Source: Kluyvera georgiana ATCC 51603 (lineage in GTDB: Bacteria; Pseudomonadota; Gammaproteobacteria; Enterobacterales; Enterobacteriaceae). From it: a DNA stretch of 64,000 bases. The stretch lies in NCBI RefSeq assembly GCF_001654985.1, contig NZ_LXEU01000024.1:1-64000 (forward strand), in the 5' to 3' direction. The first letter of the stretch is position 1. Every line of letters begins with the position of its first letter. The notes beneath the pieces are model-generated. The model searched no databases, had not been told where the DNA came from, and saw only the letters and a program-made list of their open reading frames with translations. Position numbers and translations under genes: made by a program. This document shows, in pieces, positions 1-10,402 of this stretch.

Positions 1-1929
1 CTGTGGCGCGGCGGCAGCGCGCGTCCGGTGCAGGCATCAGACATTACCGTGCTGGTGCGTAACCGCCAGGAAGCCTCGTTGATTCGCGATGCGCTGAATG
101 CGCTGGCTATTCCGTCGGTTTATCTTTCCAACCGCGACAGCGTATTCGAAACCCCGGAAGCGCAGGAATTGCTGTGGCTGCTACAGGCGGTGCTGACGCC
201 GGAGCGGGAAAATACCCTGCGCAGCGCGCTGGCGACGGCGATGTTTGGCCTGAACGCGCGGGACATTGAACGGCTGAATCAGGATGAACACGCCTGGGAT
301 GCGCTGGTGGAAGAGTTCAGCGATTACCGGCTTATCTGGCAACGCCGCGGTGTGATGCCGATGATTCGTGCCCTGATGAACGCACGTTCCCTCGCGGAAA
401 ACCTGCTCGCCACGCACGGCGGCGAGCGGCGCTTAACCGATATTCTGCACCTTAGCGAGCTGCTACAAGAAGCGGCCACCGGGCTGGAGAGCGAGCACGC
501 GCTGGTACGCTGGCTGAACCAGCAAATCGCCGAGCCGGATACCAACGCTTCCAGCCAGCAAATGCGTCTGGAGAGCGACAAACACCTGGTGCAGATAGTC
601 ACTATTCACAAGTCGAAAGGGCTGGAATATCCGCTGGTCTGGCTGCCGTTTATCGCCCGTTTCCGTAGAGAGAAGCAGGCGTTCTATCACGATCGGGAAT
701 CCTTCGCGGCGGTGCTGGATCTTCACGAAAGCGATGAAAGCCTGGAGCTGGCCGAAGCCGAGCGTCTGGCGGAAGATCTGCGCCTGCTGTACGTCGCCCT
801 AACCCGCGCCGTGTGGCACTGTAGTCTGGGGCTGGCACCGCTCACCGCACGGCGCAGCGACAAACCCACCGATACCGAACTCCATCACAGCGCGCCGGGA
901 AGGCTGATGCAGAAAGGCGAGGTACTCGACGCCGCGGGTCTGGAAGCCTGTCTGCGTGCGCTCTGCAATGAGCACATTGCGCTGACGCTGGCGACATCGC
1001 CCGACGACGCGCGTTGGCAGGCCACTCAGGCACAAATGCCTGAACTGGCGGCGCGTCAGGTGCTGCGTCGCATCGTGGACGACTGGCGGGTCACCAGCTA
1101 CTCCGGCCTGCAACAACGCGGCCACAGCGTGGCGCAGGATCTACTGCCGCGCCTGGATATCGACGCCGTCGGCGCGGCGGAAACGCTGCCGGAGCTAACC
1201 CTGACGCCGCACAACTTTCCGCGTGGCGCATCGCCGGGTACCTTCCTGCACAGCCTGTTTGAAGACCTCGACTTTACCCAGCCGGTTTCATCCGAGTGGA
1301 TGCTGGAAAAGCTGCAAAGCAACGGCTTTGGCGAAGAGTGGGAGCCGGTGCTGACCGCCTGGATTTCCCAGGTGCTGGCGGCGCCGCTGGCGGAAACCGG
1401 TATTGCGCTTAATCAGTTGAGCGCACAGCAAAAACAGGTGGAAATGGAGTTTTATCTGCCTATTAACCGGCCGCTCGACCCGCTGGCGCTGGATGCCTTA
1501 ACCCGCCGCTACGATCCGCTTTCGGCAGGCTGCCCTACGCTCGATTTCCGCCAGGTACGCGGTATGCTGAAAGGCTTTATCGACCTTGTTTTCCGCCACG
1601 ACGGGCGCTACTACCTGCTGGACTACAAGTCCAACTGGCTGGGGGAGGGCGGCGAGGCCTACACCCAACAGGCGATGGCCGAAGCGATGCAGTCGCACCG
1701 CTATGACTTGCAGTATCAGCTCTATAGCCTGGCGCTACACCGCTATCTGCGCCATCGCATTGCCGATTATGACTATCAACGCCACTTCGGCGGCGTGATT
1801 TACCTGTTCCTGCGCGGCGTTGACCGCGACGCGGGGCAGCAAGGGATATTCACTACCCGGCCAGACCCCGCGCTCATTGCGGCCATGGATGCACTGTTTG
1901 CCGGAGAAGGCGAGGAGATGGACGCATGA
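1..1929 (+). CDS. recB: RecB, exonuclease V beta subunit (C-terminal part)
   Basis: This is the 3' end of recB. The frame is open from base 1, so the start lies outside the window; 642 residues are present and E. coli RecB has about 1180. RecB is the 3'-5' helicase and nuclease subunit of RecBCD, which resects double-strand breaks and loads RecA at Chi. The visible part holds the later UvrD-type helicase motifs ([11 protein letters not shown] near local residue 202, LYVALTRA near 264) and the nuclease domain. Nuclease metal ligands are seen at local H417, D528, D541 and K543. Their spacing (111, 13, 2) equals that of E. coli H956, D1067, D1080 and K1082, so the nuclease should be active. The stop overlaps the recD start as ATGA. 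Confidence 0.97.
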   Translation: MWRGGSARPVQASDITVLVRNRQEASLIRDALNALAIPSVYLSNRDSVFETPEAQELLWLLQAVLTPERENTLRSALATAMFGLNARDIERLNQDEHAWDALVEEFSDYRLIWQRRGVMPMIRALMNARSLAENLLATHGGERRLTDILHLSELLQEAATGLESEHALVRWLNQQIAEPDTNASSQQMRLESDKHLVQIVTIHKSKGLEYPLVWLPFIARFRREKQAFYHDRESFAAVLDLHESDESLELAEAERLAEDLRLLYVALTRAVWHCSLGLAPLTARRSDKPTDTELHHSAPGRLMQKGEVLDAAGLEACLRALCNEHIALTLATSPDDARWQATQAQMPELAARQVLRRIVDDWRVTSYSGLQQRGHSVAQDLLPRLDIDAVGAAETLPELTLTPHNFPRGASPGTFLHSLFEDLDFTQPVSSEWMLEKLQSNGFGEEWEPVLTAWISQVLAAPLAETGIALNQLSAQQKQVEMEFYLPINRPLDPLALDALTRRYDPLSAGCPTLDFRQVRGMLKGFIDLVFRHDGRYYLLDYKSNWLGEGGEAYTQQAMAEAMQSHRYDLQYQLYSLALHRYLRHRIADYDYQRHFGGVIYLFLRGVDRDAGQQGIFTTRPDPALIAAMDALFAGEGEEMDA

Positions 1930-3764
1930 GTCTCGAACAACGTTTGCTGGATGCCATTGAGCAGCGCCTGCTGCGCCCGCTGGACGTACAGTTTGCGCTG
2001 ATGGTCGCGCACGACGAGCACCCGGCGGTGATGCTGGCGGCGGCGATGCTCAGCCGCGATACCGGCGAAGGGCACGTGTGCCTGCCTCTGTCGCACCTGA
2101 GTGCGACGATGCAGGCGAAAGGGCGCGCGCGTGAATTCTGGCAGCAACTGTTCACCGATGCCGACGCGCCAGAAGACTGGGCTGCGTTGTTGCTGGCTTC
2201 TAAGGCCGTGAGTGCCGGTGAACGCCCGTCGCCGCTGATACTGAGCCGTGACCGGCTGTACCTCAACCGAATGTGGCATAACGAGCTGACGGTGGCGCGT
2301 TTCTTTAGCGACACCCAGGCACCGCTGGCGGTGGACGAAGCACAGCTCCAGCAGACGCTAAACGCGCTGTTCCCCGCCAGTGACAACGTCGACTGGCAGA
2401 AAGTGGCCGCAGCCGTTGCGCTGACGCGGCGTATTTCGGTGATCTCCGGCGGCCCAGGCACCGGGAAAACCACCACCGTCGCCAAACTGTTGGCGGCGCT
2501 GGTACAGATGGCGAATGCTGAAAAACTTCGTATTCGTCTGGCGGCCCCGACGGGGAAAGCGGCCGCGCGCCTTACCGAATCTTTGGGCGCAGCGCTGCGT
2601 AAACTGACGCTAAGCGACGCGCATAAAGCGATGCTGCCGAACGAGGCCAGCACGCTGCACCGCCTACTGGGGGCGCAACCCGGCAGCCAGAAGATGCGCT
2701 ACCACGCGGGTAACCCGCTGCACCTTGATGTGCTGGTGGTCGACGAGGCTTCAATGATCGACCTGCCGATGATGGCACGGCTGATTGACGCGCTGCCGCC
2801 GCACGGGCGAGTCATTTTCCTCGGTGACCGCGATCAGCTGGCGTCGGTCGAGGCGGGCGCGGTACTGGGGGATATCTGTAGCTGGGTGAACGCTGGCTAT
2901 ACGCCTGAACGCGCGGCCCAGTTAAGCCGCCTGGTAGGGAGCGATCTCCCGGCGGGTAAAGGGCAAACGGCGGGGGCGCTGCGCGACAGCCTCTGCCTGC
3001 TGCGTACCAGCTACCGTTTTGGCAGCGACTCGGGGATTGGGCAACTGGCGGGAGCGGTAAACCGGGGCGATAAACAGGCCGTTGGCGAGATCTTCGCCCG
3101 CGGCTTTAACGATATCGAACTCAAACCGCTGCGCACAACGGACGATTATGCCGCCATGCTCGACGATGCGCGGATGGGCTATAGTCATTATTTACAGCTT
3201 TTACGCGCGCAGGCCGAGCCTGCAGAGGTGCTGGCGGCGTTCGGTGAATATCAACTGTTGTGCGCGCTGCGGGAAGGGCCGTGGGGCGTCGGCGGGCTGA
3301 ATACGCAGTTCGAACAGCTGTTGGCGCGTCATCGTCTGATTCAGCCGCAGCGCCACTCGCGCTGGTACGAAGGTCGTCCGGTGATGATTAGCCGTAACGA
3401 CAGCGCGCTGGGGCTGTTTAACGGTGATATCGGCGTGGCGTTAGATCGTGGGCAGGGGATGCGCGTCTGGTTCCCGATGCCGGACGGGACGATCAAATCG
3501 GTGCAGCCAAGCCGCCTGCCGGATCACGATACCGCATGGGCGATGACGGTGCATAAATCGCAGGGTTCCGAGTTTACTCACGCCGCGCTGGTACTGCCGA
3601 CGCAGCTGGTGCCGGTGGTCAGCCGCGAGCTGGTCTACACCGCGATTACTCGCGCGAAGTCACGTCTGTCGATGTATGCCGATGAAAATCTGCTGGCCGC
3701 GGCGATTGCCACACGTATTGAACGGCGCAGCGGGCTGTCGGCGATATTTGCGGAGATGGCATAG
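1926..3764 (+). CDS. recD: RecD, exonuclease V alpha subunit
   Basis: 612 residues (about 608 in E. coli). RecD is the 5'-3' superfamily 1B helicase of RecBCD; it gives the complex speed and controls the switch at Chi. Walker A (GGPGTGKTT) is at residues 175-183, a Walker B-like VVDEAS follows near 269, and the late helicase motif [10 protein letters not shown] is near 541, with VYTAITRAK close to the C-terminus. The ATG overlaps the recB stop by 4 nt, which indicates translational coupling and balanced subunit synthesis. It is followed by a palindromic repeat and then convergent argA. I see no sign of damage. Confidence 0.97.
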   Translation: MSLEQRLLDAIEQRLLRPLDVQFALMVAHDEHPAVMLAAAMLSRDTGEGHVCLPLSHLSATMQAKGRAREFWQQLFTDADAPEDWAALLLASKAVSAGERPSPLILSRDRLYLNRMWHNELTVARFFSDTQAPLAVDEAQLQQTLNALFPASDNVDWQKVAAAVALTRRISVISGGPGTGKTTTVAKLLAALVQMANAEKLRIRLAAPTGKAAARLTESLGAALRKLTLSDAHKAMLPNEASTLHRLLGAQPGSQKMRYHAGNPLHLDVLVVDEASMIDLPMMARLIDALPPHGRVIFLGDRDQLASVEAGAVLGDICSWVNAGYTPERAAQLSRLVGSDLPAGKGQTAGALRDSLCLLRTSYRFGSDSGIGQLAGAVNRGDKQAVGEIFARGFNDIELKPLRTTDDYAAMLDDARMGYSHYLQLLRAQAEPAEVLAAFGEYQLLCALREGPWGVGGLNTQFEQLLARHRLIQPQRHSRWYEGRPVMISRNDSALGLFNGDIGVALDRGQGMRVWFPMPDGTIKSVQPSRLPDHDTAWAMTVHKSQGSEFTHAALVLPTQLVPVVSRELVYTAITRAKSRLSMYADENLLAAAIATRIERRSGLSAIFAEMA

Positions 3765-3788
3765 TGCGTAAAGGGGGCACAATGTGCT

Positions 3789-3872
3789 CCCTCTTTCTTC
3801 AAAGGGTGAGGGTTGGGGGCTCCGTGCAGGCATTCCCCTCACCCTAACCCTCTCCCCAAAGGGGCGAGGGGA
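3789..3872. repeat. palindromic repeat, CCCTCACCCTAACCC family, between recD and argA
   Basis: A GC-rich inverted repeat fills the gap between convergent recD and argA. The right part (3835-3872) reads CCCTCACCCTAACCC, then CTCTCCCC-AAA-GGGGCGAGG, which is itself a hairpin. The left part contains AGGGTGAGGG (3803-3812), the reverse complement of CCCTCACCCT. Elements of the same family lie at 49190-49215 and 62756-62873. It may act as a transcription end point for both genes, but there is no strong T-run. Confidence 0.7.
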
Positions 3873-3873
3873 C

Positions 3874-5205
3874 CTAGACCAAATCCGCCATCAGCACCTT
3901 CGAACGACGCTGATAGTTATAAAGCTGCTTTTTACTCTCCGGCAGCAGCTCGACATCAACCGGCTTAAACCCACGTTCCTGGAACCAGTGAATACTGCGG
4001 GTGGTCAGCACAAACAGATGATTCAGCCCCATTTGCTTCGCCTGCGCGGTAATGCGCTCAAGGAGCACTTCGCCGCGCGAAGAGCTGCGATAGTCCGGAT
4101 GCACCGCCACGCAGGCCATTTCGCCAATTTTCTCTTCCGGGAACGGATAAAGCGCGGCACAGGCGATGGTGGTGTTATCACGTTGAATAATCGTGAACTT
4201 GTCGATCTCCATCTCCAGCTGCTCGCGTGAGCGACGCACCAGAATCCCCTGCTGCTCCAGCGGCGCAATCAGGTCGAGAATACCGCCAATATCGTTAATG
4301 GTGGCGCGGCGGATCTGCTCGGCGCTCTCCATCACGATTTGCGTACCAATACCGTCGCGTGAGAACAATTCCTGCAACAGCGCGCCGTCTTCCTGATAGC
4401 TGATTAGGTGGCTGCGACGCACGCCGCTGCGGCAGGCTTTCACCGCGCCGCGCAGGAAGCGAGCGGTACCGGAAAGGTAGTCGCCTTCCTGCTCCAGCTC
4501 TTCGATGCGCGCCTGCGCTTCGTTAGGGAACAGTTCAGGAACGATTTCACCGGCCTCGTTGTAAACGCCCTGCGACGAGCAGAAGCCAATCATCTTCTCG
4601 GCCTTCAGCTTAATCGCCAACTGAGTGGCAATTTCTTCTGAAGTCAGGTTAAAACTTTCGCCGGTAACGGAGACGGCAACCGGCCCCATCAGCACAATAG
4701 CGCCGCTGTCGAGCTGGCGGTGGATCGCCTCTTCATCAATACGACGAATGCGCCCGCTGTGGCAGTAGTCGATACCGTCATCCACGCCCAGCGGCTGGGC
4801 GATGATAAAGTTACCGCTGACCACATTGATGTGTGCGCCCTGAAGCGGCGTATTGTTCAGGCTCATCGACAGACGCGCGGTGATATCCAACTGCAGCTGG
4901 CCCGCCGCCTGTTTAACCAGTTCAAGGGTTTTGCTATCGGTGACACGAATGTGTTTATGATAGGTTGGCTGATGTTGATGTTCGGCCAGATTGGCGTCGA
5001 TTTGCGGACGCGCGCCGTAGACCAGCACCAGGCGGATGCCCAGACTATGCAGCAGCCCTATATCATTGACAATGCTTGAAAAGTTCTCATGCTCAATGGC
5101 TTCGCCGCCAAGCATGATGACAAACGTCTTGCCCCGATGAGCGTTAATATAGGGGACTGAATGACGAAACCCCTCGACCAGTTCGGTTCTACGTTCCTTC
5201 ACCAC
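3874..5205 (-). CDS. argA: ArgA, N-acetylglutamate synthase
   Basis: 443 residues, the same length as E. coli ArgA. The enzyme transfers acetyl from acetyl-CoA to glutamate, the first committed step of arginine synthesis. The N-terminal two thirds are an amino-acid-kinase-like domain ([14 protein letters not shown] near residue 30) that binds the arginine inhibitor. The last ~150 residues are a GNAT acetyltransferase domain ([19 protein letters not shown]). Translation starts at GTG 5205-5203, giving [12 protein letters not shown]; a GTG start is also used in E. coli. ARG boxes lie just upstream (5221-5257), so ArgR with arginine should repress it. It converges with recD. Confidence 0.97.
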   Translation of the reverse strand: MVKERRTELVEGFRHSVPYINAHRGKTFVIMLGGEAIEHENFSSIVNDIGLLHSLGIRLVLVYGARPQIDANLAEHQHQPTYHKHIRVTDSKTLELVKQAAGQLQLDITARLSMSLNNTPLQGAHINVVSGNFIIAQPLGVDDGIDYCHSGRIRRIDEEAIHRQLDSGAIVLMGPVAVSVTGESFNLTSEEIATQLAIKLKAEKMIGFCSSQGVYNEAGEIVPELFPNEAQARIEELEQEGDYLSGTARFLRGAVKACRSGVRRSHLISYQEDGALLQELFSRDGIGTQIVMESAEQIRRATINDIGGILDLIAPLEQQGILVRRSREQLEMEIDKFTIIQRDNTTIACAALYPFPEEKIGEMACVAVHPDYRSSSRGEVLLERITAQAKQMGLNHLFVLTTRSIHWFQERGFKPVDVELLPESKKQLYNYQRRSKVLMADLV

Positions 5206-5220
5206 GGCACAACCCTCAAT

Positions 5221-5257
5221 GCATGATTATTCGTAATAATTGTATTTTTATTCTGTT
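5221..5257 (-). promoter_or_regulatory. tandem ARG boxes of argA
   Basis: Two 18-bp sites separated by 1 bp, approximately 5221-5238 (GCATGATTATTCGTAATA) and 5240-5257 (TTGTATTTTTATTCTGTT), resemble the ArgR consensus of an imperfect TGAAT/ATTCA palindrome. They closely match the E. coli argA operator in position and sequence as I recall it. ArgR hexamers with bound arginine would cover the argA promoter here. Confidence 0.8.
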
Positions 5258-5434
5258 TTTGCGCTAAACGCAAGCCGGAATTTGCCTAAACATGGGAAAA
5301 ATCTCCGCTAAATTTCGCTTAACCAACGAATGTTTACCCTTTTATAGATGACAGTTTATTCGCCTTTGGTTAAAGTTTTCGGTCAATCATATTTTGCTTA
5401 ATTTGAAATCGTCTTTTTTTGCCTGGGATAGAGC

Positions 5435-6685
5435 ATGTCAGGAAGTCAGTCTTTGAGTCGTCGTCGCCTGTTAAAAGGGGCGGGCGCCATGTGGTTGCTA
5501 AGTGTCAGTCAGGTTGGTTTCGCTGCCGTCAGTCAGGTGGTGGCCGTCCGCATCTGGCCTGCGTCCAGCTACACGCGCGTTACGGTGGAGTCCAACCGCG
5601 TGCTCAAGTATCGGCAGTTTGCGTTGAGCAATCCCGACCGCCTGGTGGTTGATCTTGAAGGGGTGAACCTCAACTCGGTGCTGAAAGGGATGGCGGCGCA
5701 GATTCGCGGTGACGATCCGTTTATTAAATCCGCGCGTGTCGGCCAGTTCGACCCGCAGACCGTGCGCATGGTGTTTGAGCTGAAGCAGGACGTCAAACCG
5801 CAGCTGTTTGCCCTGGCGCCGGTTGCCAACTTTAAAGAACGTCTGGTGATGGATCTCTACCCCGCTAACGCGAACGATGTGCAGGACCCGCTGCTGGCGC
5901 TGCTGGAAGAGTACAACAAAGACGGTCTCGAAAAGCAGGTGCCGCCGGCGCAGAGCGGGCCGCAGCCGGGGAAAGCCGGTCGCGATCGGCCAATTGTCAT
6001 TATGCTTGACCCCGGACACGGCGGCGAAGACTCCGGCGCGGTGGGGCTGTACAAGACGCGGGAAAAAGACGTGGTGCTGCAAATTGCCCGCCGCCTGCGC
6101 GCGCTGATTGAGAAAGAAGGCAACATGAAGGCCTACATGACGCGCAACGAAGATATCTTTATTCCGCTGAAGGTGCGGGTGGCCAAAGCCCAGAAACAGC
6201 GCGCCGACCTGTTTGTTTCTATTCACGCGGATGCCTTTACCAGCCGTCAGCCGAGCGGCTCATCGGTGTTTGCGCTTTCCACCAAAGGAGCCACCAGTAC
6301 GGCGGCGAAATACCTCGCGCAGACTCAGAACGCCTCGGACTTGATCGGTGGCGTCAGCAAAAGTGGCGACCGCTACGTCGACCACACCATGTTCGATATG
6401 GTGCAATCGCTGACCATCGCCGACAGCCTGAAATTTGGGAAAGCGGTGCTCAAGAAGATGGGGCAGATTAACAACCTGCATAAAAATCAGGTCGAGCAGG
6501 CCGGGTTTGCGGTGCTGAAAGCGCCGGATATTCCGTCTATCCTCGTCGAAACGGCGTTTATCAGTAACGTTGAAGAAGAGCGTAAGCTGAAAACCGCGAA
6601 GTTCCAGCAGGAAGTGGCCGAGTCGATCCTCGCCGGCATTAAGGCTTACTTCGCCGACGGCGCAACGCTGGCGCGGCGCGGGTAA
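5435..6685 (+). CDS. amiC: AmiC, N-acetylmuramoyl-L-alanine amidase
   Basis: 416 residues (417 in E. coli). AmiC cleaves the amide bond between MurNAc and L-alanine in septal peptidoglycan and is needed for daughter-cell separation; NlpD activates it. A twin-arginine signal (SRRRLLK, residues 8-14) directs Tat export. An AMIN septal-targeting domain follows (about residues 35-150), then the zinc-dependent Amidase_3 domain with [13 protein letters not shown], the Glu of [14 protein letters not shown] and the catalytic Glu of LVETAFISN. It starts 229 bp from divergent argA. cobD begins 6 nt after its stop, so the two may share a transcript. Confidence 0.97.
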   Translation: MSGSQSLSRRRLLKGAGAMWLLSVSQVGFAAVSQVVAVRIWPASSYTRVTVESNRVLKYRQFALSNPDRLVVDLEGVNLNSVLKGMAAQIRGDDPFIKSARVGQFDPQTVRMVFELKQDVKPQLFALAPVANFKERLVMDLYPANANDVQDPLLALLEEYNKDGLEKQVPPAQSGPQPGKAGRDRPIVIMLDPGHGGEDSGAVGLYKTREKDVVLQIARRLRALIEKEGNMKAYMTRNEDIFIPLKVRVAKAQKQRADLFVSIHADAFTSRQPSGSSVFALSTKGATSTAAKYLAQTQNASDLIGGVSKSGDRYVDHTMFDMVQSLTIADSLKFGKAVLKKMGQINNLHKNQVEQAGFAVLKAPDIPSILVETAFISNVEEERKLKTAKFQQEVAESILAGIKAYFADGATLARRG

Positions 6686-6691
6686 CCGGGC

Positions 6692-7768
6692 GTGTCGCGT
6701 CTGAGAAGCGCTCACGGCGGCAATATCCGTGAAGCGGCGGCGCTGATGGGGATTTCCGCCGACCAACTGCTGGATTTCAGCGCCAACATCAACCCGCTGG
6801 GGATGCCTGACAGCTTAAAACGGGCGATTGTCGCCCAGCTTAGCTGCGCCGAACGTTACCCTGACGTCGAGTATCAGCAGCTGCATCAGGCGCTGGCGGC
6901 GTACCATAACGTTCCGCCGACGTGGATCCTGGCGGGCAACGGCGAAACCGAATCCATCTTTACCCTCGTTCAGGGGCTGTGTCCGCGCCGGGCGATGGTG
7001 GTTGCGCCCGGGTTCGCCGAATATCGTCGGGCGCTGGAAACCGTTGATTGCGCCATCGAGACCTTTTTCCTGCGTGAAGAGGACAACTGGCAGCTGACTG
7101 ACCGTATTCTCCCGGCGCTGACCGCCGGGCTGGACTGCCTGTTTCTTTGCACGCCCAATAACCCGACCGGCCTGCTGCCGGATGACGCGCTGCTGGCGGC
7201 AATCGCCGAGCGCTGTCGCGCGCTGGAAATCGCGCTGGTCCTCGACGAAGCCTTTCTCGATTTTATTCCCGATGAAGCAGGCTTTATCCCACGGCTGGCG
7301 CAGTATCCGCACGTTTGGGTGCTGCGATCGCTCACCAAATTCTATGCCATTCCCGGCCTGCGGCTGGGCTATTTGCTGAACAGCGATGAACGAGCGGTCG
7401 CCAGGCTGCGTCAGCGGCAGATGCCGTGGTCAATCAATGCTTTTGCCGCGCTGGCCGCAGAGGTCATTCTCACTGATGTCGACTATCAGCGGGCTACCCA
7501 CTGCTGGCTGGCTGAAGAGGGAGCGCATTTTTACCGGGCGCTGGGCGAGATTGAGGGGCTGAAGGTGTATCCGGGGCGGGCGAACTACCTTTTCCTGCGC
7601 TGCGAACGCCCGGAAGTTGAGCTACAGTACGCGCTGCTAGAAAAACAGATTCTGATTCGCAGCTGCGCCAACTATCCGGGGCTGGACGGGCGCTACTTCC
7701 GCGTGGCGATTCGCAGCCGCGAAGAAAACCAGCGGCTATTGACGGCGCTGCGTCAGGTGCTGGCCTGA
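6692..7768 (+). CDS. cobD: CobD, threonine-phosphate decarboxylase
   Basis: 358 residues (364 in Salmonella). A PLP enzyme of the aspartate aminotransferase fold that decarboxylates L-threonine-O-3-phosphate to (R)-1-amino-2-propanol phosphate, the linker between corrin ring and nucleotide loop. Visible signatures: [10 protein letters not shown] (residues 7-16), [36 protein letters not shown] and [15 protein letters not shown], whose Lys binds PLP. The start is GTG 6692 with no good Shine-Dalgarno sequence, 6 nt after amiC, so translation may depend on coupling. Its 3' end overlaps convergent pduX by 16 nt. The neighbouring kinase supplies its substrate and CbiB uses its product. Confidence 0.93.
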   Translation: MSRLRSAHGGNIREAAALMGISADQLLDFSANINPLGMPDSLKRAIVAQLSCAERYPDVEYQQLHQALAAYHNVPPTWILAGNGETESIFTLVQGLCPRRAMVVAPGFAEYRRALETVDCAIETFFLREEDNWQLTDRILPALTAGLDCLFLCTPNNPTGLLPDDALLAAIAERCRALEIALVLDEAFLDFIPDEAGFIPRLAQYPHVWVLRSLTKFYAIPGLRLGYLLNSDERAVARLRQRQMPWSINAFAALAAEVILTDVDYQRATHCWLAEEGAHFYRALGEIEGLKVYPGRANYLFLRCERPEVELQYALLEKQILIRSCANYPGLDGRYFRVAIRSREENQRLLTALRQVLA

Positions 7769-8622
7769 ACCCCGCCATTCACTGACGCGAGCAGATGCCG
7801 CTGCGGCCAGTGCGCCGCCAGGTCGCGCTGTGCCAGTGCCCAGTGCAGATAATCCACATCGTGATAGCGACGGTCGAGCATCAGCCCGACCACGCTGCCG
7901 CTGTGCGCCACCGTCAGGCCGTAGAGGCCACACCGTTCCACAAGTGAAAGCAGCGCCGTAAAACCCGGCTTCGGCAGCAGTGCCTGGCTCGCGATAGCGC
8001 TGAGCGTCGCCGCTTCGCCGAGTTGGCTGGGGTTATTGCCCGTGCAGGCGGTTTGTACCTTATCCCATGCCTGTTGCAGCACCCCGGCGTTGGCCTCCAG
8101 CGCCGGGCGTCGCGGCAGACGGTGATAGTCGGCGGTGCGAAGCTGAACCGGGTTCTCCAGCACCAGCAGATCAAAATGGGGGGCGGGGGCGCAGGCAATC
8201 TGGGTTTGTGCGTGGTGATGATCGAAAAGCGTTAGCGCATGAAACAGGGTGCTGTCCGTCGGCTCCAGCGATACGCACAGCGTTGCCAGTTCAGATTCAC
8301 TGAGTGAATGTCCCAAATGATGCGCGGTGGCGACGGCAGTGGCGGCAATATCAGCGGTGCTGCTGGCCATCCCTTTCGCCACGGGAATGGTCGAGTCAAT
8401 CTCAATGCGCAGCGTCTGGCTCAGCGTCGGCGGATAGCCCCAGCGCGCCAGCAGCGTATTAACCATCGCCCGCGCCAGCGGTCGCTCATTGACGAGCGGC
8501 ACGCCCTCGCGCACTTCCACGGTGCTATACCAGTCTATTGGGCAGGAGACGAGCTTTTCGCTGCCGAGAATCCAGCCCTGAATCAGTTCCCCACCGGAGG
8601 CGGGACAGCGCGCCACGCTCAT
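7753..8622 (-). CDS. pduX: PduX, L-threonine kinase
   Basis: 289 residues from the chosen start. It phosphorylates L-threonine for CobD, for de novo cobalamin synthesis and cobyric acid salvage. GHMP kinase family: the ATP loop [15 protein letters not shown] is seen about residues 80-94, after [12 protein letters not shown] at the N-terminus; SEPTDST-like and [11 protein letters not shown] motifs follow. An upstream in-frame ATG at 8691 would add 23 residues without family similarity. ATG 8622 is preceded by AAGGAAA and gives [11 protein letters not shown], aligning with Salmonella PduX. In Salmonella the gene ends the pdu operon; here no pdu genes are present and it stands beside cobD and the cbi operon. 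Confidence 0.92.
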   Translation of the reverse strand: MSVARCPASGGELIQGWILGSEKLVSCPIDWYSTVEVREGVPLVNERPLARAMVNTLLARWGYPPTLSQTLRIEIDSTIPVAKGMASSTADIAATAVATAHHLGHSLSESELATLCVSLEPTDSTLFHALTLFDHHHAQTQIACAPAPHFDLLVLENPVQLRTADYHRLPRRPALEANAGVLQQAWDKVQTACTGNNPSQLGEAATLSAIASQALLPKPGFTALLSLVERCGLYGLTVAHSGSVVGLMLDRRYHDVDYLHWALAQRDLAAHWPQRHLLASVNGGVQAST

Positions 8623-8769
8623 GATTTTCCTTGCCTTGCCAAACGAAATATAACTACCGTAAATAAATATGCCGGTATTGTCATAGCGCAACGAAATCCT
8701 TCTTTCGCGGCGCTAGAGTAACCTGCTTTTTATTTTGTGCGGGCCGATGTGCCGGCATAAATCTGCAAC

Positions 8770-8920
8770 CAACAGGTTTGGCATAGTATGTGCCAGGGAA
8801 GAGGGTGTAAATCCCTCGCAGCCCCCGCTGCTGTAATGCTGACGACCCCGTAGAAACCACTGATCGCTGGATCGGGAAGGACGGGTGAGGATGACGCTAA
8901 GCCAGAAGACCTGCCTGTTG
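8770..8920 (+). promoter_or_regulatory. cobalamin riboswitch (aptamer) of the cbi operon
   Basis: The aptamer is closed by a 7-bp P1 stem, CAACAGG (8770-8776) with CCTGTTG (8914-8920). Inside are recognisable cobalamin-riboswitch blocks: GCCAGGGAAGAGGGTG, CCGCTGCTGTAA, CGGGAAGGACGGG and the B12 box GCCAGAAGACCTGCC (8901-8915). It lies in the 406-nt gap between divergent pduX and cbiA. Adenosylcobalamin binding should lower expression of the downstream operon. The operon promoter was not pinned down; a TAGAGT at 8714-8719 is a possible -10. Confidence 0.95.
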
Positions 8921-8963
8921 GCCATTCACAACAACTTCGGTGGGAAGTGGGTTGCTTTGAGTC

Positions 8964-9022
8964 GCACAGTCTTCGGACTGGGCGTGCGCACGGCTATACC
9001 CGAGAACCACCCTGAATAGGGT
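8964..9022 (+). promoter_or_regulatory. cbiA leader hairpins (expression platform)
   Basis: Two hairpins follow the aptamer. The first is CAGTC-TTCG-GACTG (8967-8980), extendable to 8964-8987. The second is ACCCT-GAAT-AGGGT (9009-9022). Its 3' arm contains AGGG (9018-9021), the best Shine-Dalgarno sequence, 7 nt before the cbiA ATG at 9029. This arrangement implies control of translation initiation, as described for the Salmonella cob leader, where a hairpin sequesters the cbiA ribosome-binding site. Confidence 0.75.
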
Positions 9023-9028
9023 CAGGGT

Positions 9029-10402
9029 ATGGCAGCCAGGCAGCACGCATTTATCCTCGCAGGCACCGGCAGCGGCTGTGGTAAAACCACGGTGACGCTC
9101 GGCTTGCTAACGTTGCTTCAGCAGCGTGGCCTGCGCGTTCAGCCCTACAAGGTCGGCCCGGACTATCTCGACACCGGCTGGCACACCGCGCTGTGTGGCG
9201 TCGCGTCCCGCAATCTCGACGGCTTTATGCTCCCCCCTTCTACGCTCAACGCGCTGTTCGGCGAACAGATGCAGCAGGCCGATATTGCCGTCATTGAAGG
9301 CGTGATGGGCCTCTACGATGGTTACGGTACCGACCCCAACTATTGCAGCAGCGCGGCGATGGCGAAACAGCTGGGCTGCCCGGTCATCCTGCTGGTGGAC
9401 GGCAAAGCGGTCTCGACCTCCATTGCCGCCACGGTGATGGGCTTCCAGCACTTCGACCCGAGCCTGAATATCGCGGGCGTTATCGTCAACCGCGTCAACA
9501 GCGATAGCCACTTCCAACTGCTGAAAAACGCCATTGAGCGCTACTGCGACCTGCCGGTGCTCGGCTACGTGCCGTGTGCGCAGGGCGTATCGCTGCCGGA
9601 ACGTCACCTTGGCCTGGTCACCGCCCGAGAATTGCTCATCGATAGCCAGCCATGGCAGGATTTCGCCGCAACGCTGGAACGGACGCTGGATGTCGATCGT
9701 CTGCTGGATCTGAGCGTATTGAACACGTTACCGCCGGGCGAGTTGCCACCGATGGCGGCCAGCGGCGAGGGACTAACCCTCGCGGTCGCGGATGATGAAG
9801 CGTTCAATTTCTACTACCCGGATAACCTCGCACTGCTGGAACGCGCGGGCGTGACCCTTATCCGCTTTAGCCCATTGCATGACGCGGTACTTCCCGACTG
9901 CCAGATGATCTGGCTCGGTGGCGGCTACCCGGAACTGCACGCCCGAGCGCTTGCCGCCAACGCGCCGATGCTGGCCCAGCTGCGGGCGGCGCATGAGCGC
10001 GGCGTGGCGATTTACGCCGAATGCGGCGGCCTGATGTATCTCGGCAGCACGCTGGAAGATGCGCAGGGCGAGGTGCACGCCATGGCTAACATTCTCCCCG
10101 GCGACAGCAAAATGGGCAAACGTCTCACCCGCTTTGGTTACTGTGAAGCGCAGGCCGAGCAGCAAACGCTGCTCGCCGCGCCCGGCGAAGTGCTGCGCGG
10201 CCACGAGTTCCACTACTCTGACTTCACCGCCCGCCTTCCTGCGGCGATGGCGTGCCGGAAAACTCGCGATGGCGTCGTGCTTCAGCAATGGCAGGGCGGC
10301 TGGCAGCTTGGCAACACGTTTGCCAGCTATCTTCACGTTCACTTCGTCCAGCATCCAGCCATGCTGAATCACTGGTTCGCCGCCGCAAGGAGCGCTCTAT
10401 GA
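9029..10402 (+). CDS. cbiA: CbiA, cobyrinate a,c-diamide synthase
   Basis: 457 residues (459 in Salmonella). It uses glutamine and ATP to amidate the a and c side chains of the corrin ring. The N-terminal P-loop ATPase domain shows GTGSGCGKTTVT near residue 12 and YKVGPDYLD; the C-terminal class I glutamine amidotransferase-like domain has YAECGGLMYL (catalytic Cys near residue 332) and LHVHF near the end. First gene of the cbi operon, behind the cobalamin riboswitch. Its Shine-Dalgarno AGGG is inside a hairpin. The stop overlaps cbiB as ATGA. Confidence 0.97.
   Translation: MAARQHAFILAGTGSGCGKTTVTLGLLTLLQQRGLRVQPYKVGPDYLDTGWHTALCGVASRNLDGFMLPPSTLNALFGEQMQQADIAVIEGVMGLYDGYGTDPNYCSSAAMAKQLGCPVILLVDGKAVSTSIAATVMGFQHFDPSLNIAGVIVNRVNSDSHFQLLKNAIERYCDLPVLGYVPCAQGVSLPERHLGLVTARELLIDSQPWQDFAATLERTLDVDRLLDLSVLNTLPPGELPPMAASGEGLTLAVADDEAFNFYYPDNLALLERAGVTLIRFSPLHDAVLPDCQMIWLGGGYPELHARALAANAPMLAQLRAAHERGVAIYAECGGLMYLGSTLEDAQGEVHAMANILPGDSKMGKRLTRFGYCEAQAEQQTLLAAPGEVLRGHEFHYSDFTARLPAAMACRKTRDGVVLQQWQGGWQLGNTFASYLHVHFVQHPAMLNHWFAAARSAL

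Noticed and set aside
8623-8691. N-terminal extension of PduX from an upstream in-frame ATG
   Set aside because: The added 23 residues do not resemble the family, and ATG 8622 has a good Shine-Dalgarno sequence.
8308-8721. A 137-codon plus-strand frame across the pduX start region
   Set aside because: It is antisense to pduX and runs into the riboswitch promoter region; no ribosome-binding site or similarity.
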